A DNA stretch of 64,000 bases from Tanytarsus gracilentus (taxonomy: Eukaryota; Arthropoda; Insecta; Diptera; Chironomidae). Positions 36,401 to 47,000 of this stretch are shown here, piece after piece. The notes below the pieces were generated by a model. That model did no database searches and had not been told where the DNA came from. It was given only the letters and a program-made list of their open reading frames with translations. Where the stretch lies: NCBI GenBank assembly GCA_038502055.1, contig JAXRKN010000017.1:124001-188000 (forward strand), read 5' to 3'. The position numbers and the translations under genes were made by a program. Each line of letters starts with the position of its first letter. The stretch's first letter is position 1.

Positions 36401-38540
36401 TTCACGAATAGTTGAACATCTTCCATCAGTGAATTGCATTCGTTGCGGGAGGATTTTGGGAAGGGAATAATTTTTTTGTGCTTCCGGCATTATTTTATGT
36501 ATTCGAAAGAAGCAAAAAAAACTTATTTTTCTCTTATCAGTTATGAAAGTGAGGGAGAGAGAGCGAGTCAGTGAGGAAGCTCAGAAGAGAACTTTATTCA
36601 ATTTTTCCCATTAAGCATCGCGCTGTAGAAGAAGCAAAATATATAAAAGAAGAAGTTTGACAAGCGAGAGAAGAAAAGTTTTTCAATAATTTTTGCCCTC
36701 AGTCACACGAACAGAGAAAAAATTTATAAAAATAAAATCGCAAATGGAATCATAATTTTTTCCTCTCTACCTAACAAAACAAACCGGAAGAGCGAAAAAT
36801 TTCCAACAGAAAAATCAAATTAATTTATTTTTGCAATTCTTTTGGATTCGCTGATGGAATATCAATTGAATTTGTTTATTGGCTGGACGATGATGTAAGA
36901 GTGATGAGTTTGTTGTCATGCTGGGAGGAAAGAAATTAATTCAATTATCTCTTCGGGTTGTGCAATTTAAAGGAAAATGTGATGAAAATATTTTAATGAC
37001 ATCGTTATGTGTGAATGGGTTGAATATGCGTGAATGTGATGGAATTTAAATTGAAAACTTTTATTTATTTATTATACGCTCATTATTTAACATACTTAAA
37101 ATTCAACTTAAGTTTCCATTCAAATATTTCTGAAGTTCTCATCCATCATACTTTCCTCAAAATATTTCGTATCATCATCGTCGACAACGCTCCCTCGTCG
37201 CACATTAATAACATTCTTGATTTTTCCATTGATGTCAATCTTAAGTGCCGTAATATCGCTCGAACAATGTTATTCGTAATATGAGTTGGTCTCCTTTGGG
37301 CAATACAATGTACTCAGTTGGATGCCACAACAAAATTAACAAAACTGTCAGGAACTTCATGCTGTACACACATTAAAGGAAAATGAAAGTTTTTTTCACG
37401 CTTCCGCTTAATAATTGTGAGCTCACACTGCAGTGAGTTTATATGTAATCTGTAACAACTCACGTCTGTCGATAAATCCAGTTGAAATATTTGTCTTGAA
37501 GCGCCATGACGTTGCTAAACACTGCGTGCGTCCCTCGCTGTCGACTTTCATTTTATCATGCCAATTTCACCTAAGACGTTCCACGATAATGAAATAATTT
37601 TTTTTATTAAAATTACTGTGAGGATCACAAAGCTGAAATAATTCGCGCGAGAATTGTGCATAATGTTTATTCTCACCGACAAGCACACACTCGTTCTCAT
37701 TGCATGAAAGCGTTAAATGGAAAATTTATGCAAATGCTTTAACTCACTCGTATTTTACACCTTTTAAATGCGATTTGCTTCGTTGTGATTTATTGATGAA
37801 ATTACTCACTGGTTAAAAGTGATTGTGGGCGACATTTGAAATCAAGTTGAATTTTTACTTGATAAATTTTTAAAGCTTAAATTCTCTCTCTTGCTTTTAA
37901 TCTAATTTTCCGCAATTTATTACAAAACTTAAACTCGCACATTATGCAGACTCACACATGATAAATTTTGCCATCAAATACTCGCATGGGAAACATAAGG
38001 ATGAACTCCAAGCGCATATTTATATGATTATGAATTCATTTTTTCACTTCATATCTCAAGCGCGATATTGCATGAAAACTAGAGAGCAAAAAAACTTCCA
38101 TAGTTTCTCATATTCTCGCTTCTTATCAACATAATTAATTTTGATGAGTCATTTGTCTTTTAAATGCTTCTTCATCTTACAGAAATTAATTTGAAAAATC
38201 TTCCATGAGAAATTTTATATGCGCTGATGTTCATTTTTCCTCTCTTTTGTGTTCGTCATTTGGCACTTGAAATATTTTTAATTACATTTTCGTGTTTAAA
38301 GTGGAGGGATAGAAAGTTTTAAAGCATCATCGCGTGGTTGTTGATTTTTTTAATTAAAAATTATTGAGACATTTTAAAAATTGTTGAAGGTTTTTGTCAT
38401 TTCGCATAAAATTATTTTTGAAACATATTTTACTATTTAGGGTGGAAGCACATAACTTCTGAGTAATCTTATTTGATAAAAATCGATGTTTATAACCACA
38501 AAATTATACATCAACCTACATATAATTCGATACTGAGAAA
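33417..38540. other. 5-kb gene-free stretch, nothing recognised
   Basis: A+T-rich sequence with purine/pyrimidine-rich islands (34.8, 35.6 and 36.5 kb). Overlapping short frames on both strands at 35.3-35.75 kb look like by-products. No splice-supported exon, tRNA or repeat of note. Confidence 0.5.
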
Positions 38541-38740
38541 GTTAAGTCTCAAAGGAAATGGTTAAGCTTCAAAGAAAATGGTTAAGCCTCTAAGGAAATG
38601 GTTAAGCCTCTAAGGAAATGGTTAAGCCTCTAAGGAAACGGTTAAGCCTCTAAGGAAACTGTTAAGCTTCAAAGGAAATGGTTAAGCCTCTAAGGAAATG
38701 GTTAAGTCTCAAAGGAAATAGTTAAACTTTAAAGGAATGG
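38541..38740. repeat. Minisatellite, ten 20-bp units
   Basis: Exactly ten consecutive 20-mers with consensus GTTAAGCCTCTAAGGAAATG. Units 3, 4 and 8 are identical; outer units differ at 2-5 positions (GTTAAGTCTCAAAGG..., GTTAAACTTTAAAGG...). The period is constant, so the array grew by whole-unit duplication. It has no coding sense because 20 is not a multiple of three. Confidence 0.97.
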
Positions 38741-39240
38741 CTTACACACAAAAATTACATTTTATTAAATTAACTTTCCACCTCTTGTATCCTCTTTTCC
38801 AACAGCTTAATTTCACAAAGAATTCTTCACCATGACAAAACTTTTGACATTAAAAATTGAGAAATTGCACAGCGCGAGCTGACAAAAAAACATTATTTTA
38901 AGCACTGAGTGCAACTTCATGAAAATCCGCATAAAACTTAATTTGAAATTGAGTTAGTAGAGTGAGAGAGAGAAAAGGAAGTAATAAAACCTCATTTTGC
39001 TTCTCTCTCGCTCACTTCAAGTCTAGACTCTCAAGCTTCAGCTGCAGAATGCTTTTAGTCGCACCATTTGATTTTAGAGAGAAAAAAAATTGCGAGAAAA
39101 AAGAATGAATGAAAAAATCTCCTCAAGGCATTAGTCTCAAGTGTACAAGATCTTCCTTTCATCCTCGCTATTCTCACTGTGTCAGTGTGAAGTGTGGAGT
39201 AGAAGGAACTTAAAACTTTTATTATCAATTTCACCGAGAG

Positions 39241-40070
39241 CACAGTGGGCGATAGCTCAGTTAAATGTACGAAAAGTCAATTGAGCAAAAAAAAAATTTC
39301 AATGAGATTCCTAACGTATTTTGAAAATTCATCCTTCAATCCCATTTCAAATTTTTAAATTCAATGTTTAATTAAATTTTATATAATAAAATGAAAAATT
39401 TTAATTTTCATGAAATAAAATTAGGAAAATAAATTTTGCTAGTTCAAAACAGTTATTTTTTGATGTTATAAAAAATTTTTTGGTTGATTTCATAACGGAC
39501 TTTCAGAATTCATAATCTCAGTTGAGCTCAGTGTTTATTTTTGTGTTGATATGTGAAAAATAGTCGATTTTAAAATGACGAAAATCTTAATTAAATCACA
39601 AAAGCGGATGGTTAAATTTATATAAAAGTGAAGATTGCTAGCTAAGGAATAAAATAAAAGCAACTTGAGTGTTAAGTTGCGAACCCATCACTAAGTTTTT
39701 TTGATTCAAATATGTTAGTGATGATGGAAAATTGCAAGTGAAAATTTAATTTAACTAAGTGAATTTCAGTGTTAAATTTTTAACAAAAAAGTGGAAAAAC
39801 TTGAATTCTTTGTGTCTATCTAAAAAAAATTGGAACTTTGATGGTGAAATAAGTGATTTTAAGCCAAAGTTCTTGTTGCTCAGGAAAAATTGCAATTTAT
39901 TAATTTAATTATTTTAGCTTAATTAAAAAAGAATAAATAAAAATTTGATTCTACAAACTTCGCAAAAAACATAAGCTTTCAATAAAATTATATTACAACT
40001 TTGATAGTTAAGATTGAAATTTCCCTCAATTTTATTTTTCGTACATTTTTAATCATTATCGCCCACTGTG
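39241..40070. mobile_element. Transib-like non-autonomous transposon, 830 bp, with RSS-like ends
   Basis: Perfect 14-bp terminal inverted repeats CACAGTGGGCGATA are directly flanked by a 5-bp duplication GAGAG (39236-39240 and 40071-40075). The inverted similarity goes on: at both ends AAATGTACGAAAA occupies positions 23-35 from the tip. The tip CACAGTG plus a 5-bp GC-containing duplication is the signature of Transib elements, the relatives of the RAG recombinase, whose ends resemble V(D)J signal sequences. An A-rich block begins exactly 23 bp after CACAGTG at both ends. The interior is A+T-rich with no transposase frame, so the element depends on one encoded elsewhere. Family assignment is inference from ends and duplication length. 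Confidence 0.75.
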
Positions 40071-40075
40071 GAGAG

Positions 40076-42578
40076 GAGGAATAACAAGAAAGAAGTGTCG
40101 GTAAAATTAAAACTTTCCTCGCATAGCATCAGCAAGTTTATATAATGGTCACATGGAAAAGTGGTAGTGATGTTGTTAAATTTCATTAAACTTATTAAAG
40201 TTATGATTATCATCATGAGAATATGCTGCAAGTGTACTAAAAATGAGAAATTTTCTCTTTCATGTTGAAACGCTTTCTGTTGCATACTTTATGAGTTCTT
40301 TATTAAAATTTTTGCTCCATTTTGATGGTGAAGTAAATTTATAAGGTCGATAATGATGCGACATTCATCAGGGATGATTCATGTTATGGTTTGTACATTA
40401 GAAAATATCTTTAAAAATTTAAATTTGCTCAAATGTGTTCAAATGTGCTCAAAAATCTCCAAGCCTTGTTTTAAAATTTTCATTAAAGCACTTTTAAATT
40501 TTCTTCTTCGCAAGGACGGCAATTTTTCAATCTCTTATCCTGCATCGAGTTCCTATTTTTCCTCCCACCCATAACAGCACCATTTTAAACCACCAACAAC
40601 AGAATAAAGAATAATTTGAGAGCTACGAATAAATCTTATTGTGTCGTGTCTATCTCTCCTATATCTATTCAACGCAACGACGGCGGCAATGGCATCTTTT
40701 GAATAATGACAACATAATTATTTCTTCAAGACCTCGAAAATTTGCTCTCTTGCTTTTGTGTGTGGAAGAAATGATAATAAAAATTATTTTGTTGTTGAGG
40801 GAAAATTTTTTGCGATGATTTTCTACTTTTTTATCGCTCATTGAAAAGATTTATTGATTTTTGATGATGTAACAAAAATTTTTGATAGTAATTTAATATT
40901 TTTTTGTGAATGTTAAAATTTAACCAAAATAGTGACATCACTTATGAAAAGCTTTCAATAATAACGTTTCGTCCACTTTTTATCACTTTTAGCAGCCTTT
41001 TTTAAATAATAAGTCTTTGCGGAAAAAAAATTATAAGAGGATTAAACTCGAAGAACAAAAAAATAAGCGGAGGAAAAGGTCATAAAAGTGCTTTCGACAG
41101 AGGGAATGAAAATCGATTGCAATGGTGAATAACAAGCTCCGTGAAGCATGGAACCATAAATTAACCCAATTGAATGTACAAAATACTCTAAATGATGATG
41201 AGAGGAGAAAACTAAGCAAATTTACGCACTTATCAATTCATTCAGAAAAAAAAGATAATTTATTTTGTTGAGATAAGAGAGAAAAGAGATTCGGCCCAGG
41301 GGAGGTTTATTGGGGTGAGTTAGTCAGTTGGAGGTTGAGGAAGATGTTGCAAGATATAAACGATGAAGTGGTCAAACACAATAAATCTCTGTTGCTCGAA
41401 GCGCCGAGATTGAAAAAGTAAATAAATGCTTTTTATGCCTGGGCATTACCTCCTGCTCTCGTTTTCGTTTTTCTCGCCAGATCGAATTAACATGGGTTCA
41501 TTTTCTCACATTTCCACGAAACATTTTTAAGGAAAATCGGATGAGATTTAAAAAGGCGAAAAATAATGAACTGCTTAAGGGATTCACCCGTCGCTATTGC
41601 GATCCTTTTCTCAGTCATCTTACACCAAATTTTACTGTCGAGGGGTTCGGGGACGATTTGATTATAATTTAATCTTAAATCTTTGAAGGAAGTTTAAATC
41701 TTGGATTTAATTATTTCTATGTTTGGATTAAAAATTAAATCTATGGATTTAATTGTAAATCGCTAGATTTAATTTTAAATCCTTGGATTTAATTAATTTA
41801 TTTTATTTTGTAGATTAAAAAAGTGTCCTGACCCCTCTCTTAAAAAAGGATTAAAATGTGAAATTGTTTTTAATTTATAATCATTGTTTAGAGCTTTTTT
41901 TTATAGATTTTGGTCCTTTCTTCCAAGACGACAACAACGACGACCAAGTTTCGCCTACATCAAAGTAAAGTTTCACTCTCGTAAATCTCCATTAAGTTTA
42001 CACTCTTCAAACCAACCAGAAAGCCCGCTGCGTGAAATTATTCCTTTTTCACTTTAACTAGGGTACAAGCGGCTCTTCTTCTTTTCTCGCTAAGGACGCC
42101 CATAAAGTTGTCGCTGTTAATTTAATAATGGAAGGAAAAATGTTAGAATACTCTCGAGGATTAAATTGAAAGACAAAAAGGAGGTTGGTTGAAGGTTAGA
42201 TGCTTGAAATTTAATCTCGCGAGGATTTTCTCTAAAATTCACTCAATCGATAAGAAATTTTCCACGTGCGTGAATTATTTTATGATAATTTCTCACAAAA
42301 AAAGGGTTGAAAATCTCATTAATATTCTTAACTTATCATAATTGGTAATTTATGCAGCTAATAATCAATCGACTATAAGAAGGGGTTAAAATGTTGTACT
42401 TAAAATTCATGAGAATCCATTAAAGTGTAAAAATAACTCGTTAGAGGTTGTTAAGTACACAAAAGAGATAAGTTAATGTCATAATTTTTATTAGCTCGTC
42501 AACAAATCTTTAATTAAAAGTAAACTAACGTTTTTAAATTTTTAGCATGTTCGATGAACTCAAATAAAATTTTTAACT
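40076..42578. other. Intergenic DNA, one possible small element
   Basis: No gene supported. A weak inverted-repeat element is proposed at 41640-41837; the rest is A+T-rich sequence with nothing recognised. Confidence 0.5.
41640..41837. mobile_element. Possible 198-bp MITE with internal AAATC/GATTT palindrome array
   Basis: The left end GAGGGGTTCGGGGAC resembles the reverse complement of the right end, GAGGGGTCAGGAC. Inside are four to five units of about 22 bp of the form TTAAATC-N4-GATTTAATT (41695-41800), each an imperfect palindrome. No target duplication was found, so transposition is not proven. Confidence 0.4.
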
Positions 42579-42603
42579 AAACAAAAATACCAAAAATGCA
42601 CAA

Positions 42604-44005
42604 CTTCAAATTAGTTTCATCGTGTTCATCGTCCTTTCATCGTGTTCATCGTCCTTTCATCGAGTTCATCATATTTGGTCAGGTAAAAAGCAAGAATGAG
42701 TGAAAATTTTAGAATTTTTTTTTTCTTCTGTAATTTTTACTTTCATGCATTTAAGTAGTCTAATATGCACTCATTCTTGCTTAGAAGTGCTTAATTAAGC
42801 ACTTATTATCATAATTTCACTTTGAAACATCAAAAATCCTTAAAAAATAATTTTTTTTTTTCACTGGATCTCTTCTGGATCTTTGTCATCTGTGACCTTT
42901 AAAATTTTATTTTTTTTAAGATTCAATTTTATTTTCATGCGGGGGAAATAAGCGCATTCAGATGGTTTGATTTAAATTTTAAATATTAAATTTTTGAGTT
43001 GTTTGAATAGAGGAAGCATAGATTCAGTTATAGAGAGGATAGAGATAACTTAATTAACTTAATCAGAGGGAAATAAGTGCAATTGAATGGTTTTTCATAA
43101 AAATTATATTTTTAGGTTGCTTTGAATAGAGGGAGCATGGATTTAGTTAGAGAATTGATAGAGAAAACTTAATTAACTTAACCAGGGGGAAATAAGCGCA
43201 TTTGGATGGTTTTCATTAAAAATTAGTTATTGTTTTTTTTTTTATTTATTTTTTTTTTTTTAATTTTTATATTTTAACTTATAATTTTAATCCAGTTAAT
43301 GACATTTTGATATCGTTTTCGTTGGTATCCAACAAAACCAACTGTTAATCTTAGTGACCAGTTGAGGAAGGAAGTAGTGTGTACTCACGGACGATACTTT
43401 ATGACCTGTACATCCCATGCTAATCGATTAGATTAGATGGAGGAAGTTTGTGGATAACCAAGACTTTTATACAATTGGTTTGACCATTTTGTTAAGTGTT
43501 TGTTAGTTTTGTGATGTGGGTGGGCCAGTTCCTAACAGTTTGTCAGGGCTGAGGAAGGTTGTAGTGGCGGTAACTTTTATACAATGCCGTCGAAACCACC
43601 TATGATTTATATATTACAACTGCAATCGTAAAGGTTCAGTTAACTAACCCATAATTGTGATTAGTTGGAAACACTCTTTGAGTGATCACAAGACTGTTCA
43701 TAATGAAAAAATTTACGTCATGGATTATGGCGCCCTGATTGGTTTTTTCCGCTGGGCGTTCCATGATAACTAACATTAAAACTCTGATGGGGGTTTATTC
43801 GATCACTAGTGCGTCTTTTTCAAGACGTGTGTTGCAGCTCCCGAGGTGGACGATTCCTGAGGGGACGTCCATTGTTGAGGGGGAAAAAAGGGGTATTTAT
43901 ACTCTATTCTTAAGAGCAATCTTAAGAGTTCTGCATGGTTTGCGTCTATCCTGATTAAGTTCTGTGTCGCTACCCATCAGCAATCATTCAATCAATCAAT
44001 CAATC
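42604..44005 (+). mobile_element. Retroposed insertion, 1.4 kb, with 25-bp target duplication and (AATC)n tail
   Basis: A perfect 25-bp direct repeat (starting AAACAAAAATACC) flanks the insertion at 42579-42603 and 44006-44030. The 3' end is a short (AATC)n tail at about 43983-44005. A long duplication plus a microsatellite tail is typical of target-primed reverse transcription, so this is a LINE-derived or SINE-like insertion read on the plus strand. The right half (43300-43980) is clearly richer in G+C than its surroundings. No reverse transcriptase, endonuclease or gag frame is present; the longest frame is 71 codons and unrecognised. It is either the 3' untranslated end of a truncated LINE or a non-coding retroposon. 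Confidence 0.8.
42941..43230. repeat. Tandem repeats of about 120 bp inside the retroposed insertion
   Basis: The block GGGGAAATAAGCGCATT ... TTTGAATAGAGGNAGCATNGATT ... ACTTAATTAACTTAA begins at 42941, about 43066 and about 43185, giving 2.3 copies with periods near 125 and 119 bp. Such arrays are common in the 5' parts of LINEs. Confidence 0.85.
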
Positions 44006-44030
44006 AAACAAAAATACCAAAAATGCACAA

Positions 44031-47000
44031 ATAATTTGTCAAGAGTTTGTTTGCTTTCAATTAAAATGTTTCACATGAATTTTTTAACAAGCAAAATTTT
44101 TTGATTTTCTCAACAAAAAATTTTAACGAATTGTCAATGTTTCAATGTTGAGCATTAGCTCAATTTTAAATATCTGTTCAGCCCGTCACTCACATTGAGT
44201 GAGTTTATTAAGTGCACAAACTGCCCAGGAAGCAACCACCCTCAAATTTTGAAATTTCAATATGAAAATTCCTCTTTTACTGCGTCATATTTTAAGCACC
44301 CACAAAAGTGCGGCAGAGAGTGAGCGATAGATGTGGATGGCTTATGCAAATCGAACATTCACATTACATAAAATGTAAATCTTTCGCTTTCGCCTGCAAT
44401 AATATTTATGTAACCGTCATCCATTATATGAACGTACAACCGAAAGCTTTTGTATGCACAAAGCAAACCTTTTTCCCCTCGTGAACAGCGATTTGACATT
44501 TTCCTGTGAACTGCGACGGTGACAGAGCCAGTCTACATATTTGACTTGCATAATCTGAAATCAAAATGATTTTTCAGTTCTCTCCGACCACGAGGAACAT
44601 AAAATGTGCATTTCAATGAGCTCTGTGTGTTTATTTAAGGGATTTTTTCCGCTTATTTCACCTCAGCTATATTGGACATGTAGCAGCAGCGAGAGCAGAA
44701 CAGGCAAATCGATTTGTAATTCCAACATAATAAAACATTATCATGAATATCGTTTGCCCGGTGCGCCGGTAATTTTGAACCCTCCTCCATTCACACAGAA
44801 AATATCCTCGCCACTGCTCTACGACTGTAGTTAGCACTTATGCAAAACTGAACACTTTTTTTTGTTACGAACGAGTATGTAGGAAATATGCATTGCTGTG
44901 TATTTGGGATTTGTGCATAAAACTTTTATGCATAAAATAACAATTTTCACATACTTTATGCAATCGTAAAAATCTATATAGATTCGAGTAAGAGTTCACT
45001 GTCGGCTTTTATGCACTTTCGAGCTGCTCAACCGACACAAAAAATTCCTAAAGAGATTTCAAATGAAAAGATTATGTAAGGATGAATATTTTTGGAAGTT
45101 GAGATGTTTAGTGAATAAGTTTTGTAATGCTCTAATGAAATTCTTCAGTATTGACGTAAATAAATTTTTCTAGGAAAAAATAATCATTGAAATTTTGCAA
45201 CAAAAATACAAGTTTAACTTTTCCCATCTCTATGAAATTCATCCACAACCCCTCGAGCCTCCATGTTTTTATTTATCACACACGAAACAAACAATTGCGT
45301 CAAAAACTCATCATTTTATCAGCGAACATAGAAAATTCTTTATCATAGCGAAAACAATACGCGAGAGCACATACGGAGTTATAAATTGACTTAGAATTGG
45401 GAAAGCATTGCCACATCAAAAAATGGAAAACGCGAGCGTATATCTCATAAATTATTCTCACATTTCTTTTACAATCGCGAAGAAATTGAGACCAAAAGAA
45501 AAAGTAGAAGAAAAGCCTTTAGGAGAAAAAGTCATTCTTTTCTTCTCACACATAAAAATGGTTAAGATGGAGATCAAACGACATTTATCATGACGGTAAA
45601 TGTAAAATAATGGAAACAAGCACTTGAAGTTTTCTGCGAAAATTGCTATCAAAAATTCAAACAGAAAAGTCTATAGAGAAATTTCACCTGAAGCGATTTT
45701 TTCTGGCTTATTTGTCTGTGAATGAGAAATATGAAAAAGGAAGATTTATTTAAGAAATAAGACATGAAAATTTTAATTTTTAAAATTGTAAAAGACGTTA
45801 AAAAATATTTTGAGTTTCCATTCCTTGATTTTTATTTTTGCTATTTGCATTTCCCTTTGCTACATTTTCCTGGATATTTTTCCACTTTCACAAATTTGCT
45901 TCGCCATTGAAAAATGAAAATGAGGAAATAAATAATTAAAATTTTAACTCACTCCCGCTGAATAAACTTTTAGCATGTTTCGAATTGCAAAATGAATATC
46001 ACGGAATGAGGGGGGAAAGGAAATGCTTATTGTGTGACATCTGTTTGCAATTGAGCTCATTCAAATGGCCTTTCATCTGCAAACAACATTTTCATCTCTA
46101 TCTGTCGCTCTGGTCAAAGTCTCTTCAGCTCTATAATGGCTTTTAGTTTCTGCATGAATTCATTTTAATTTTCTCTCGCTTTCCTCTTTGCCAAAGTCAT
46201 CTCTTGAACTTTTTTTCTCTCATCCTCGGCAACGTTGTCTTGCTCAAAAGCGACATTTCTTATGCTCGAGAAATATGTCAAAGGCTAAAACTCTCTCTCT
46301 GCAGTCACTTGATACAGATTGCATATTGTGGGAGAAGAAAGAAGGCCAAGAAATTAAAATTTATCTATTTGTCATGTCACGATGGCGACCACACTTTTCT
46401 TCATGCACTCCCACAGTGCAGTATGTGCACACATAAGAAAATTGCATGCCTTTTCTTTACAACCTCTCTCTCGACTTCGACATGCACGACAAAAGAGAAA
46501 AAGCTTTTCATTTTAAATGCAAATGGACGAACCTTATTGAATTTCAATCTCTTGCGATTCAGGTCGTGACTTTGAATTGCACCGAAAAGGTGTTTTATTG
46601 GATTCGAGAATATTTTTTTATGGTGCGAGGTTTTTAGTGGTTTGCCGTTGGATTTTTGTTCGTGAGGAAAATTTATAAAAATTTAAATGTGTTTTGAATT
46701 CTTTAAATAAAATTTCCAAAAATCTCTTTAAAGTTTTTAATTTAAAATTATTTTAAAAAATTTTAGTGAAAAAATATCGAAAATTTTTTTTTCTCTTTTT
46801 TAAATAATTTTGAATTAAATTAAACTCAAACATAAATTATCCAACCTATATAAAAATATATCAAAATGTTAATGATCACAGAAAAATAATATTTATCAAA
46901 GTCAATATTTTTAATGGCATCCAGTTAATATCCACAAGTGTTTGTATTGAAAATAAATTCACCGCTCATTAACCTAAAAGTATTTTCCATTTAATACGCA

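Noticed and set aside
38541..38740. Possible CRISPR-like array
   Set aside because: The units are contiguous 20-mers without spacers, in a eukaryotic genome; it is a minisatellite.
46188..46637. Frames of 63-121 codons on the plus strand
   Set aside because: Three overlapping frames of low-complexity, Phe/Ser/Lys-rich composition with no conserved motif and no promoter or poly(A) context.
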